A DNA stretch of 19,114 nucleotides from Helicobacteraceae bacterium (GCA_027084065.1 JALWLR010000114.1:1-19114); one strand, 5' to 3'; positions 1 to 7,059 are shown, counted from the first letter of the stretch. Made by a program: numbers and translations. Notes: generated by a model not told the origin, from the letters alone.

Positions 1-1
1 C

Positions 2-430
2 AGCGGAAGTGTAGGACTTGAAGCACTCAGCCGTGGTGCGAAAAAAATCTACTTTATGGAAAAAGACAAAGATGCACTAAAAATTCTTCGTCGCAACATC
101 GACCTGACTGACTCCTCGCGCTGTGAAGTCTATCCGGGAGACAGCTTTACCAATATAGATTCGATTGTAAAAAGATTAGTAGACAAAAAAGAAAAAGCCT
201 ATTTCTACATTGATCCTCCTTTTAATTTTCGCGAAGGCTTTGAAGATGTCTACGATAAAACAATCAAGCTTATTGCTTCACTGCCAGAAGAGATAGTCAA
301 ACTTATAACACTAGAACATATGTCCGGTTTGCAACTTCCAGAGCAAATTGGCCCCTACCGGATGCAAAAATCAAAAAAATTCGGAAAAACTTCTCTGACT
401 TACTACCAAACGACAGAAAACATGGAATAG
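2..430 (+). CDS. rsmD: 16S rRNA (guanine-N2) methyltransferase RsmD, 5' end cut off by window
   Basis: The reading frame is open from base 2, so the N-terminus lies outside the window; 142 residues remain. The visible part opens inside the SAM-binding glycine motif (SGSVGLEALSRGA, residues 1-13 of the fragment), followed by an acidic residue at the end of strand 2 (FMEKD) and the catalytic DPPF motif at fragment residues 71-74. The family (about 190-200 aa) methylates a guanine of 16S rRNA (G966 in E. coli) during 30S assembly. DPPF also occurs in adenine-N6 DNA methylases, but the compact size and the GSGSVGLEAL signature favour RsmD. The stop codon (428-430) overlaps the probable sigma-54 promoter of flgI. 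A putative methylase in front of flgI also fits C. jejuni gene order as I recall it. Confidence 0.87.
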   Translation, partial: SGSVGLEALSRGAKKIYFMEKDKDALKILRRNIDLTDSSRCEVYPGDSFTNIDSIVKRLVDKKEKAYFYIDPPFNFREGFEDVYDKTIKLIASLPEEIVKLITLEHMSGLQLPEQIGPYRMQKSKKFGKTSLTYYQTTENME

Positions 431-439
431 AACTTGCTT
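423..439 (+). promoter_or_regulatory. Sigma-54 (RpoN) promoter for flgI
   Basis: GGAATAGAACTTGCTT at 424-439 has the GG of the -24 element (424-425) exactly 10 bases before the GC of the -12 element (436-437). It matches the GGAA-N6-TTGCTT form known for Campylobacter flagellar RpoN promoters. The predicted transcript start is about base 449. The site overlaps the rsmD stop codon. In this phylum sigma-54 with FlgSR controls rod, ring and hook genes, which fits flgI as the first gene. Identified by pattern only. Confidence 0.68.
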
Positions 440-444
440 TTTTC

Positions 445-462
445 TCCTTGAAGATTCAAGGA
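445..462 (+). promoter_or_regulatory. Inverted repeat covering the flgI ribosome binding site
   Basis: TCCTTGAA (445-452) pairs perfectly with TTCAAGGA (455-462), leaving a 2-base loop. The 3' arm contains AAGGA (458-462), the only good Shine-Dalgarno near the flgI start. There is no U-run after it, so it is not a typical terminator. In RNA reading through from rsmD the ribosome site would be paired. A transcript starting near 449 would lack part of the 5' arm. Confidence 0.5.
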
Positions 463-1523
463 TGGACAAAGCAATGAAACTATTTATAGCACTACTTCTT
501 TTTCTTACAACATTACTACATGCAACAAAGATCAATGAAGTTGCCAATATTGTAGGAGTACGGGACAATCAACTCATAGGCTACTCCCTTGTTGTCGGTC
601 TGAAAAAAACCGGAGACGGAACAACCTCGAAATTTACACTCCAAACCATTTCCAATATGCTTCGAGCGATGAATATCAATATGAATCCAATCGACATCAA
701 ATCAAAAAATGTCGCTGCCGTTGTCGTAACTGCAAAACTCAAACCATTTGCAAGAGAGGGCGATAAGTTCGACGTAACCGTCTCTTCCATCGGCGATGCC
801 AAAAGTCTAGAAGGCGGTACACTCCTAATGACACCTCTTAAAGGAGTTGATGGAAATATTTATGCAGTGGCACAAGGAGCTGTCTCCATCGGAGGGAAAA
901 ACGAAAAAGGCGTTGCACACGAGTCTCATCCTACTGCCGGGAAAGTCTACAACGGCGGTCTTGTAGAGAGAGAAATCAACATTGACTTATACCACCAAAA
1001 CTATGTACTTCTTTCACTCAAAGAGGAGAACTTCAAAAATGCCGTAGCAATTCAAAAAGCAATCAACAGCTACTATGCAACGCAAGTTGCCGTTGCCATA
1101 GATCCTAGAACAGTAAAACTCCAGCGCCCGAAAAACAAAACGATGATAGAGTTTCTTGCAGAAGTTCAAAACATTGATATGTACTACAGTACAAAACCAA
1201 AAATTGTCATCAATGAACGTACAGGAACTATTGTCGCCGGGGTTGACATCGAAGTCAAGCCCATCGTTTTAACGCATGGAGAGATCACAATCAAAATCAA
1301 AGAACAAAACCAGCCACAAAGACCCGCCGGTTCAATGGTTGTTGATAAAGATATGGTTATAGGGCTCAATGAAAACGAACTCTATACGAAAAAAGGCACA
1401 ACAACTGTTGCGAACCTTGTTCGGAGTTTACAAAAACTGGGTGCAACACCAAAAGACATCATATCTATTCTTGAGAGTATGAAAAGTGCCGGCAGTATAG
1501 CTGCCGACTTGGAGGTAATATAA
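462..1523 (+). CDS. flgI: Flagellar P-ring protein FlgI
   Basis: 353 residues, close to the usual 340-370 for FlgI. FlgI is exported by Sec to the periplasm, where it forms the P ring around the flagellar rod. A signal peptide is visible: a hydrophobic stretch (about residues 6-19) ending in LLHA before TKIN, where cleavage is likely. The mature start INEVANIVGVRDNQLIGYSL and the GTGTIVAG-like segment (ERTGTIVAGVDI, about residue 250) are typical of the family. The start is uncertain. ATG 462 follows AAGG with no spacer. ATG 474 (MKLFIALLL) has AAGGA 11 bases upstream and leaves a better signal peptide, and with a transcript start near 449 it also has the more usual leader length, so 474 may be the real start. 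The stop overlaps the start of flgJ (TAATG). First gene of the flagellar operon. Confidence 0.95.
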   Translation: MDKAMKLFIALLLFLTTLLHATKINEVANIVGVRDNQLIGYSLVVGLKKTGDGTTSKFTLQTISNMLRAMNINMNPIDIKSKNVAAVVVTAKLKPFAREGDKFDVTVSSIGDAKSLEGGTLLMTPLKGVDGNIYAVAQGAVSIGGKNEKGVAHESHPTAGKVYNGGLVEREINIDLYHQNYVLLSLKEENFKNAVAIQKAINSYYATQVAVAIDPRTVKLQRPKNKTMIEFLAEVQNIDMYYSTKPKIVINERTGTIVAGVDIEVKPIVLTHGEITIKIKEQNQPQRPAGSMVVDKDMVIGLNENELYTKKGTTTVANLVRSLQKLGATPKDIISILESMKSAGSIAADLEVI

Positions 1524-1828
1524 TGGTACGATCACTTCATAATGATATTTCTCTTTACACAAATTCGCAAATACCAACAATAAATGAAAAGCTTGACAAT
1601 AAAGAGCTCAAAAAGCAAACTGATGCATTTGAGTCAATCATTGTAAAAATGCTTCTAGATAATGCGCTTAAAGATGAAAAAAATCTCTTTTCATCTCAAA
1701 AAGACCCAGGTGAGAAAATCTATAAATCTATGTATAGAGAAGAGCTGAGTAAAGCGAGTGCCGGAAGCTTTGGATTTTCTCAGATGCTTTATGATTATCT
1801 CAGTCAAAGGAGCGAAAAAACGCTTTAG
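1523..1828 (+). CDS. flgJ: Rod-binding protein FlgJ, single-domain form
   Basis: 101 residues forming only the rod-binding domain: the segment QTDAFESIIVKMLLDNAL (about 33-50) and the C-terminal GSFGFSQMLYDYLSQ are typical. In enterobacteria FlgJ is about 310 aa and carries a C-terminal muramidase that opens the cell wall for the rod. Campylobacterota FlgJ lacks that domain, so the short length is normal here and another wall hydrolase must do the work. No signal peptide is visible; FlgJ leaves through the flagellar export apparatus. A strong GGAGG (1511-1515) sits 7 bases before ATG 1523, and the start overlaps the flgI stop by one base, so the two are translationally coupled. Confidence 0.85.
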   Translation: MVRSLHNDISLYTNSQIPTINEKLDNKELKKQTDAFESIIVKMLLDNALKDEKNLFSSQKDPGEKIYKSMYREELSKASAGSFGFSQMLYDYLSQRSEKTL

Positions 1829-1850
1829 TCAATTCTTTTTTTGCCGATAT
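1824..1850 (+). promoter_or_regulatory. Probable sigma-28 (FliA) promoter for flgM
   Basis: GCCGATAT (1843-1850) matches the FliA -10 element (GCCGATAA in enterics, CGATWT in Campylobacter). Eleven bases upstream, TTTAGTCA (1824-1831) is a partial match to TAAAGTTT, agreeing at four of eight positions including the central AGT. The -35 overlaps the flgJ stop. Transcript start would be about 1857. FlgM is the anti-factor of this sigma, so FliA control of flgM would be a feedback loop, as known in other flagellated bacteria. Confidence 0.5.
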
Positions 1851-1881
1851 AGTTTGTATAAATACCAGTCGGCAAAAAAAG
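1835..1881 (+). repeat. Perfect 13-bp inverted repeat between flgJ and flgM
   Basis: CTTTTTTTGCCGA (1835-1847) and TCGGCAAAAAAAG (1869-1881) are exact reverse complements, 21 bases apart. The T-run lies in the 5' arm and the A-run in the 3' arm, the reverse of an intrinsic terminator. The 5' arm contains most of the sigma-28 -10 element; the 3' arm runs into the flgM Shine-Dalgarno (AAGGA, 1879-1883). It fills most of the 63-base gap. Confidence 0.75.
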
Positions 1882-1891
1882 GATGTAAATT

Positions 1892-2104
1892 ATGACCAAC
1901 GGAATCCAAAGTAGTAATGCGGGCATGACGCTTGCCAACACTACCGTCAAAAACGAAGAACGAGCAAAAGCCCAAAGTGGCAATACGCAAAACAAAGCGG
2001 AGCTCACAAAAACACAAATACTTAAAGAGCAGATAGCTGCCGGAGAATATACAATAGACATCGACACCGTAGCTAAAAAAATGGCTGAGGAGTTGCTGTC
2101 GTAA
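1892..2104 (+). CDS. flgM: Anti-sigma-28 factor FlgM
   Basis: 70 residues. FlgM binds sigma-28 (FliA) in the cytoplasm and blocks late flagellar genes until the hook-basal body is complete; it is then exported or otherwise released. The N-terminal half is polar and low in hydrophobics (TNGIQSSNAG...AKAQSGNTQNK), as expected for this largely unfolded protein. The C-terminal half has the sigma-binding pattern: ILKEQIAAGEYTIDIDTVAKK followed by MAEELLS. Identification rests on this pattern plus position between flgJ and flgN-flgK, the order known in C. jejuni. AAGGA sits 8 bases before the ATG. The upstream gap holds the sigma-28-like promoter and the inverted repeat. Confidence 0.87.
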   Translation: MTNGIQSSNAGMTLANTTVKNEERAKAQSGNTQNKAELTKTQILKEQIAAGEYTIDIDTVAKKMAEELLS

Positions 2105-2127
2105 AACTATAAAACAAAGGGGATTTT

Positions 2128-2559
2128 ATGTTACTTACCTATCATCTTGATGAAGCCTTGAAGGACCTTGCAGACATCATTGCAATGACACAGCAAGACA
2201 TAGCTGACATTAAAGAGGCAAAAGCCGATACTCAATTTGAACGCCTTCCGCTCAAAGAGGAAAAAATAGCTGCTTTTGAATCAAAAAAGGCGATGATAGA
2301 CCATGAAATCTCCAAACTTATGACACAAAATCCCGGCACTCCTCTTCCCGATCTTCTAGACAATGAGCAGCATATCAAACTTGATGAATTAAAAACGAAA
2401 CTCAATACTCTCAAAGAGATCAATCAAAAATATGCACGGATGGTGCTGGCTGTAAGTACATTGTACAATGAGTTTCTTGAGCAGATTGTACCGACGGAAA
2501 TGAACGGTTATGAAAAAGTAGCTGGAAGACACCCCTCTTTACTGGAAGTGAGGATCTAA
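2128..2559 (+). CDS. flgN: FlgN-type export chaperone for hook-associated proteins
   Basis: 143 residues, almost entirely helical and rich in Lys, Glu and Leu, with likely coiled-coil stretches at about 2-70 and 85-120 (heptad-like leucines in KLDELKTKLNTLKEINQKYARM). FlgN-family chaperones bind the C-termini of FlgK and FlgL and deliver them to the flagellar export gate. Sequence similarity in this family is low, so the call depends strongly on position: 23 bases after flgM and 2 bases before flgK, exactly where C. jejuni has flgN. A good AAGGGGA stands 4-5 bases before the ATG. Confidence 0.75.
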   Translation: MLLTYHLDEALKDLADIIAMTQQDIADIKEAKADTQFERLPLKEEKIAAFESKKAMIDHEISKLMTQNPGTPLPDLLDNEQHIKLDELKTKLNTLKEINQKYARMVLAVSTLYNEFLEQIVPTEMNGYEKVAGRHPSLLEVRI

Positions 2560-2561
2560 CG

Positions 2562-4445
2562 ATGGCATCACTCTTTAACACTCTAGGCATCGGGTATAGC
2601 GGACTGAATGCTTCGCAAGTCGGCATCAATACAACTGGACAAAACGTCTCAAATGCGGAAACGGACGGCTACACACGAAAAAGAGTCGTTCAAAGTGCTG
2701 CAACACCGCTTAGTCTCGCTCCCGGTAATGTCGGTAACGGTGTCAATATAGAAAACATAGAGCGTATATTCGACAACTTCGTTTTTCGGCGCTACACCGA
2801 GAGCTATTCGGACAAAGAGAACAGTGATTTTATGAAAAAAACACTTGATGAACTCTCTACCTATTTTCCCGAGGTCCAAGATGTAGGTGTCAAAGCAGAT
2901 CTCAAAGAGTTTTACAATCTTTGGCAGCAATTTGCCGACAATCCAAATAACAACTCAGTCAAAATCGCCCTTGCAGAACAGACGAATACGTTAACGGACC
3001 ACATTCGCTCACTAAATTCACAAGTTTACGATCTGCAAAAAAAGCTCAATGAAGAGCTTAAAGTGAACATCGATGAAGTCAATCGGATTGCTTCACAAAT
3101 AGCAGACGTCAATAAGAAAATAGATGCAGCAGAAGCGGGTGGAGGCTATACGGCTAACGACCTTAGAGACAGAAGAGGTCTTTTGGAGCGTGATCTTTCC
3201 CGACTAATTGGTGCTAAAGTCAGTGTAGAAACTCTTTCAAGTGACATCTCCATAGACTCCTCTCAAAACAAAGTAACAGGAGGTTACAACCTACATGTAA
3301 ATGGGTTTAACCTTGTTGATGGTGCAACCTACCATCCACTCAAACTTGACAATGAAAAAAGTCCTGACGGATTTTACGAACTTTTTTATGAACGTCAAGA
3401 TGGCAGACTCATTCCAATGGAGCAAAAAGTGACGGGGGGAAAAGTCGGTGCTATTATGGACCTTAGAGGCACTCGCATAGATACCCAAACGGGGATGCCT
3501 GAAGATGGAATCATTCAAAAAACATATGATGAAATCAACGCTTTTGCCAAAACACTTATAGTCAGTACCAACAATATCTATGCGCAAACAGGTACAGATG
3601 TAATGACCTCTCATCGTATAGATTTCGATCCGGCTGATCCACTTGTTAATACAAACGATACAATAAACACCGGAAGCTTTTATCTTAAAGTATATGATGA
3701 AAACGGTGACGTCGTTGCAAAACGGGAAATTTTTATCGATGAAGCAACCTCTTTGACCGATCCGGCAGGAACGAACCCAAATTCCATCGAAGCTCAAATC
3801 AAAGCTGTGCATGATGATAACAGTGACGGAAACGCAAACAACGACATCGATGATATTATTCAGTTCGGTGCTCCCGACATCAATTCAGCAAACAAACTGC
3901 AACTCTCATTAAATCCGGCATACAAAAACAAAGGCTACCGCTTTGCTATAGAAGACAACCTCAGTGACACCTCTTTCTCATCTGGAACAAATTTTGCCGG
4001 TGCGCTTGGTCTAAATGGTTTCTTTGACGGAACGAATGCGAAAGACATCTCTTTGAACTTTCAGCTCAAAGAGGACCCTACATCTATTTCTGCCGGCGGA
4101 AGTCAGATAGTAGGCGACAATAGCGTAGCCTTGGAGATGGTGCAGCATCAATTCGAAAAGTTCGATTTTCAAACAAGTGGACAAAACTACAACGATACCG
4201 TCTATGGCTTCTTCGACACTCTCTCTACAAATGTCGGTATACAGGCAACAAAAACATCCAACTATAACGATACGATTACAGCACAATTCAATGCCATAGA
4301 GCAAGAGTACCAATCCGTATCACAAGTCAATATAGATGAAGAGATGACCAATCTCATTCGCTATCAAACAGCGTATGGAGCTTCTGCAAAAGTCATCACT
4401 ACCGTTGACCAAATGCTCAACACTCTTTTGGGTATCAAACAATAA
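2562..4445 (+). CDS. flgK: Flagellar hook-associated protein 1, FlgK
   Basis: 627 residues, within the 550-650 range of FlgK. FlgK is exported through the flagellar channel and forms the first hook-filament junction layer. The N-terminal D0 segment (SLFNTLGIGYSGLNASQVGI, then TTGQNVSNAETDGYTRKRV) and the C-terminal D0 helix (EMTNLIRYQTAYGASAKVIT, then TVDQMLNTLLGIKQ) are the conserved paired coiled coils of rod-hook axial proteins. The centre (about 190-540) is a variable outer domain. Residues 418-431 (DDNSDGNANNDIDD) resemble a calcium-binding loop. GAGGA before the start overlaps the end of flgN, so flgN and flgK are coupled; the chaperone sits directly before its substrate. Confidence 0.95.
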   Translation: MASLFNTLGIGYSGLNASQVGINTTGQNVSNAETDGYTRKRVVQSAATPLSLAPGNVGNGVNIENIERIFDNFVFRRYTESYSDKENSDFMKKTLDELSTYFPEVQDVGVKADLKEFYNLWQQFADNPNNNSVKIALAEQTNTLTDHIRSLNSQVYDLQKKLNEELKVNIDEVNRIASQIADVNKKIDAAEAGGGYTANDLRDRRGLLERDLSRLIGAKVSVETLSSDISIDSSQNKVTGGYNLHVNGFNLVDGATYHPLKLDNEKSPDGFYELFYERQDGRLIPMEQKVTGGKVGAIMDLRGTRIDTQTGMPEDGIIQKTYDEINAFAKTLIVSTNNIYAQTGTDVMTSHRIDFDPADPLVNTNDTINTGSFYLKVYDENGDVVAKREIFIDEATSLTDPAGTNPNSIEAQIKAVHDDNSDGNANNDIDDIIQFGAPDINSANKLQLSLNPAYKNKGYRFAIEDNLSDTSFSSGTNFAGALGLNGFFDGTNAKDISLNFQLKEDPTSISAGGSQIVGDNSVALEMVQHQFEKFDFQTSGQNYNDTVYGFFDTLSTNVGIQATKTSNYNDTITAQFNAIEQEYQSVSQVNIDEEMTNLIRYQTAYGASAKVITTVDQMLNTLLGIKQ

Positions 4446-4448
4446 ATA

Positions 4449-5243
4449 ATGCCAAAAGTCAGCATAGGACTCCTTCTTTTTGTACTGCTGCTTAGTGTGG
4501 TGGGGCCATTTGTTTACAGTGTCGACCCAACTCAACTTGACAAGTTGGCCATTCTTCTGCCACCCTCTTTTGCTCATCCTTTTGGAACAGACAGGCTTGG
4601 CAGGGATCTACTTGCTCGTGTAATGGAGGGGGGAAGAACCTCTTTAATCATCGGTGTAGGAAGCGCTCTTATAGCCTCATTCGTCGGATTCATTCTTGGA
4701 GCGACGGCAGGCTACTTCAAAGGGTTGGTCGATAAGATTTTCGTCGTCTTAGTCGATCTTTTTTTAACTTTTCCAACCTTTTTTCTACTCCTTGCACTCG
4801 TTAGCTATGTAAATGCCTCGACATGGATTCTCATAGTTATCATTTCCATAACGGGATGGATGACAACGGCAAGGCTTGTACGCAGTGAAAGTTTCGCTGT
4901 TACATCCAAACCTTTTATAAAAATTTTAACCATAGCCAAAGTAAAAAGAAGTAAAATACTTCTCAAATACTATGCACCTCTTCTTGCCCCTATCTTCTTT
5001 GTAAGCTTTACATTTGGCGTAGGCGGGGCGATCCTTGCTGAGTCGGGTTTAAGCTTTTTGGGACTTGGCATCGTGCCTCCTCAAATGAGCTGGGGTACCA
5101 TTATGAGCGAAGGCAAAGATGTCATAGAAATTGCATGGTGGGTCAGCTTTTTTCCGGGACTCATGATCTTTTTGGTTACCTTTTCTTTGATGAATATTTC
5201 CAATTTTCTCCAGACAAAAACAAATAAAAAAGAGATACACTAA
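4449..5243 (+). CDS. ABC transporter permease, DppC/OppC (peptide/nickel) type, orphan
   Basis: 264 residues, somewhat shorter than usual DppC (about 290-300), with a short N-terminus. About six membrane segments are visible (near 5-24, 64-88, 96-121, 124-142, 178-198, 230-252). Family signatures are present: HPFGTDRLGRDLLARV (43-58) after TM1, and ESGLSFLGLGIVPPQMSWGT (198-217) before the last segment. Such permeases pair with a DppB partner and two ATPases to import peptides or nickel. None of these partners is in the window. The cytoplasmic EAA loop (about 145-180) is poorly kept: where relatives have an EAA...G core, this protein reads FIKILTIAKVK. The ATG is 3 bases after flgK with no clear Shine-Dalgarno, so it is probably read by coupling. 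Substrate unknown. Confidence 0.78.
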   Translation: MPKVSIGLLLFVLLLSVVGPFVYSVDPTQLDKLAILLPPSFAHPFGTDRLGRDLLARVMEGGRTSLIIGVGSALIASFVGFILGATAGYFKGLVDKIFVVLVDLFLTFPTFFLLLALVSYVNASTWILIVIISITGWMTTARLVRSESFAVTSKPFIKILTIAKVKRSKILLKYYAPLLAPIFFVSFTFGVGGAILAESGLSFLGLGIVPPQMSWGTIMSEGKDVIEIAWWVSFFPGLMIFLVTFSLMNISNFLQTKTNKKEIH

Positions 5244-5264
5244 AGACTCCTTGCAAAAAGTGTG

Positions 5265-5270
5265 TATAAT
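5265..5270 (+). promoter_or_regulatory. Promoter -10 box for the pabA gene pair
   Basis: A perfect TATAAT lies 30 bases before the start of the amidotransferase gene. No good -35 is visible, which is usual for sigma-70 promoters in this phylum. The box continues as TATAATTACATAAA, a 14-base string repeated at the HDOD gene promoter (13746-13759). CAGG (5287-5290) serves as ribosome site. Confidence 0.55.
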
Positions 5271-5299
5271 TACATAAACAAAATATCAGGTTTGCAACT

Positions 5300-5869
5300 A
5301 TGGTTTTAATGATAGACAACTACGACAGCTTTACATATAACATTGTCCAGTACTGCAAAGAGCTTGGTGCCAACTTGCATGTCATTCGAAACGATGAACT
5401 TACCATCGAAGAGATTACCGCGTTGGAGCCGGAGAAGATAATCATCTCTCCTGGACCGGCATCACCAAACGAAGCAGGAGTCACTCTTGAAGTTATAGAA
5501 CGCTTCAAAGATACACACCCGATTTTCGGCATTTGTCTTGGACATCAAAGTATTGCCCAAGCATTTGGAGCCAAAGTAGTACGGGCAAAGAATATGATGC
5601 ACGGAAAAACCTCTCAGGTGGAAGTAAAAGAAGATATGCCCATTTTTTCCGACATCCCAAAAGAGTTTCGCGCAACACGCTATCATTCGCTTGTTGTAGA
5701 CAAAGAGAGTATTACGCCTCAGATTCTTCCCACTGCCGTCAGTCTGGACGATAATGAAATCATGGCACTCAAAATCAAAGATAAACCCATCTACGGTGTG
5801 CAATTCCACCCAGAATCAATCATGAGCGAATATGGTCATGAAATGATAGGAAACTTTCTTCGTCTATGA
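5300..5869 (+). CDS. pabA: Glutamine amidotransferase, aminodeoxychorismate/anthranilate synthase component II
   Basis: 189 residues, normal for a single-domain class I glutamine amidotransferase. It frees ammonia from glutamine for a chorismate-using partner: PabB (p-aminobenzoate for folate) or TrpE (anthranilate for tryptophan). The complete catalytic triad is visible: Cys79 in FGICLGHQ, and His170 and Glu172 in GVQFHPES. The N-terminal MVLMIDNYDSFTYNIVQY and the HGKTS segment (101-105) are typical; MMHGKTS and RYHSLVV resemble PabA rather more than TrpG, but many bacteria use one protein for both. No pabB or trp gene is nearby, so the route cannot be decided from context. The gene has its own TATAAT promoter, and its TGA overlaps the next ATG (ATGA). 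Confidence 0.9.
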   Translation: MVLMIDNYDSFTYNIVQYCKELGANLHVIRNDELTIEEITALEPEKIIISPGPASPNEAGVTLEVIERFKDTHPIFGICLGHQSIAQAFGAKVVRAKNMMHGKTSQVEVKEDMPIFSDIPKEFRATRYHSLVVDKESITPQILPTAVSLDDNEIMALKIKDKPIYGVQFHPESIMSEYGHEMIGNFLRL

Positions 5870-7059
5870 GAGTACATCCTCTTTTGCCGCTTCTTCTGGC
5901 AATAGACCTTCTCATACTCATCATAGAAGCCTCCTTCCTTTCTTTATCGTACAGTGAAGCGCATACCTACTTCGGTTACCATGGTATAAGCGGATATCTT
6001 TCCCATATATTCACACCTCTTTTTGGAGAAAACGACATTGCTGTTCGTCTCCCAATGATCTTACTCCATCTAGGAAGCGTCATTTTGCTTTATCTTCTGA
6101 GTGGTCACTATCTCAAAAGCGAGCGAGAACGCATTCTTCTTGTACTTATTTATATACTTCTACCCGGGGTCAGTAGTGCGGCACTACTGTTAAACGACAG
6201 CGGTTTTGTCATTTTCGCTCTTTTTTTATTTGTTTATACTTATATCAAATGGAAAGAGCATATAGCTACCTATATACTTCTTGGCATACTGTCTCTACTA
6301 GGTCACGCTTTTTTTTACCTTTTTTTAGGGCTTTTTTTCTATGCACTTTATGTAAAAAACATCCGTTTCGCTCTACTTAACATCCTTTTTCTTCTTGTGA
6401 ATCTTTTTCTCTACGGCACAGATATCCAAGGAGCGCCGACGGGACATTTTCTTGACCTACTTGGTGTATATGCCGCTATTTTTTCTCCTTTGGTTTTCAT
6501 CTATCTCGTATATGTACTCTATCGCCGATTTTTAACTAAAAAAATGGATATAACCTGGTTTTTGGGTACAACAGCATTTTTGTTTTCTATGCTGCTCTCT
6601 CTTCGCCAAAGAGTACATGCAGAAATATATGCACCCTATTTGCTACTTACGCTTCCTTTGGCGGCACAGACATTTATAAACTCCTACAAGGTCAGACTAC
6701 CCCGTTTTCGAACACGCTACAAACTGCTTTTTAACATAGCTCTTTTTTTTCTCGCTTTGAATTTCGCAATCGTTTTGTTCAATCCTGTTTTGTATCTCTT
6801 TTTAGACAATCCTAAAAAACACTTTGCCTATAACAATGCCGTAGCAAAAGAGCTTGCGGAAAAACTGCATAATTTGAACATTTCATGCGTTAAAGCTGGA
6901 GATTACAAACTGCAACTGCGTCTTCGTTTTTACGATATTGATCAATGTAACAACTACGCTTTACTCCCTTACTCTACAAAAAATGCAAAAAATGTAACCA
7001 TTCGTTACATGCAAAAACCTATCTTTCAAACCTATGTTACTAAACTAAACAATAAATAG
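5866..7059 (+). CDS. Multi-pass membrane protein, probable GT-C (ArnT/PMT-like) glycosyltransferase
   Basis: 397 residues, very rich in Leu, Ile and Phe. About nine or ten membrane segments fill residues 6-310, followed by a soluble tail (about 314-397), probably periplasmic. The first loop after TM1 has the acidic pattern of GT-C enzymes that use polyprenyl-phosphate sugars: YSEAHTYFGY with Glu31 in the place where ArnT/PMT proteins have a catalytic acid. It is followed by GENDIAVRLPMILLHLGS (54-71), which matches the conserved RLP segment of that superfamily. The tail has two cysteines (341 and 361) that could form a disulfide. The protein is shorter than ArnT (about 550 aa). The start overlaps the pabA stop by 4 bases, with only a weak ribosome site, which suggests coupling without an obvious functional link. 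Sugar and acceptor are unknown. Confidence 0.6.
   Translation: MRVHPLLPLLLAIDLLILIIEASFLSLSYSEAHTYFGYHGISGYLSHIFTPLFGENDIAVRLPMILLHLGSVILLYLLSGHYLKSERERILLVLIYILLPGVSSAALLLNDSGFVIFALFLFVYTYIKWKEHIATYILLGILSLLGHAFFYLFLGLFFYALYVKNIRFALLNILFLLVNLFLYGTDIQGAPTGHFLDLLGVYAAIFSPLVFIYLVYVLYRRFLTKKMDITWFLGTTAFLFSMLLSLRQRVHAEIYAPYLLLTLPLAAQTFINSYKVRLPRFRTRYKLLFNIALFFLALNFAIVLFNPVLYLFLDNPKKHFAYNNAVAKELAEKLHNLNISCVKAGDYKLQLRLRFYDIDQCNNYALLPYSTKNAKNVTIRYMQKPIFQTYVTKLNNK

Noticed and set aside
1523..1828. FlgJ as a truncated or broken gene
   Set aside because: The muramidase domain is absent, but single-domain FlgJ is normal in Campylobacterota, and the gene has a strong ribosome site and intact ends.
1835..1881. 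The 13-bp inverted repeat as an intrinsic terminator
   Set aside because: The T-run is in the 5' arm and the A-run in the 3' arm on either strand, so no U-tail follows the stem.
3291..3812. A 173-residue open frame on the minus strand, opposite flgK
   Set aside because: Cys- and Phe-rich without domain signs and inside a complete flgK; no promoter or ribosome site of note.
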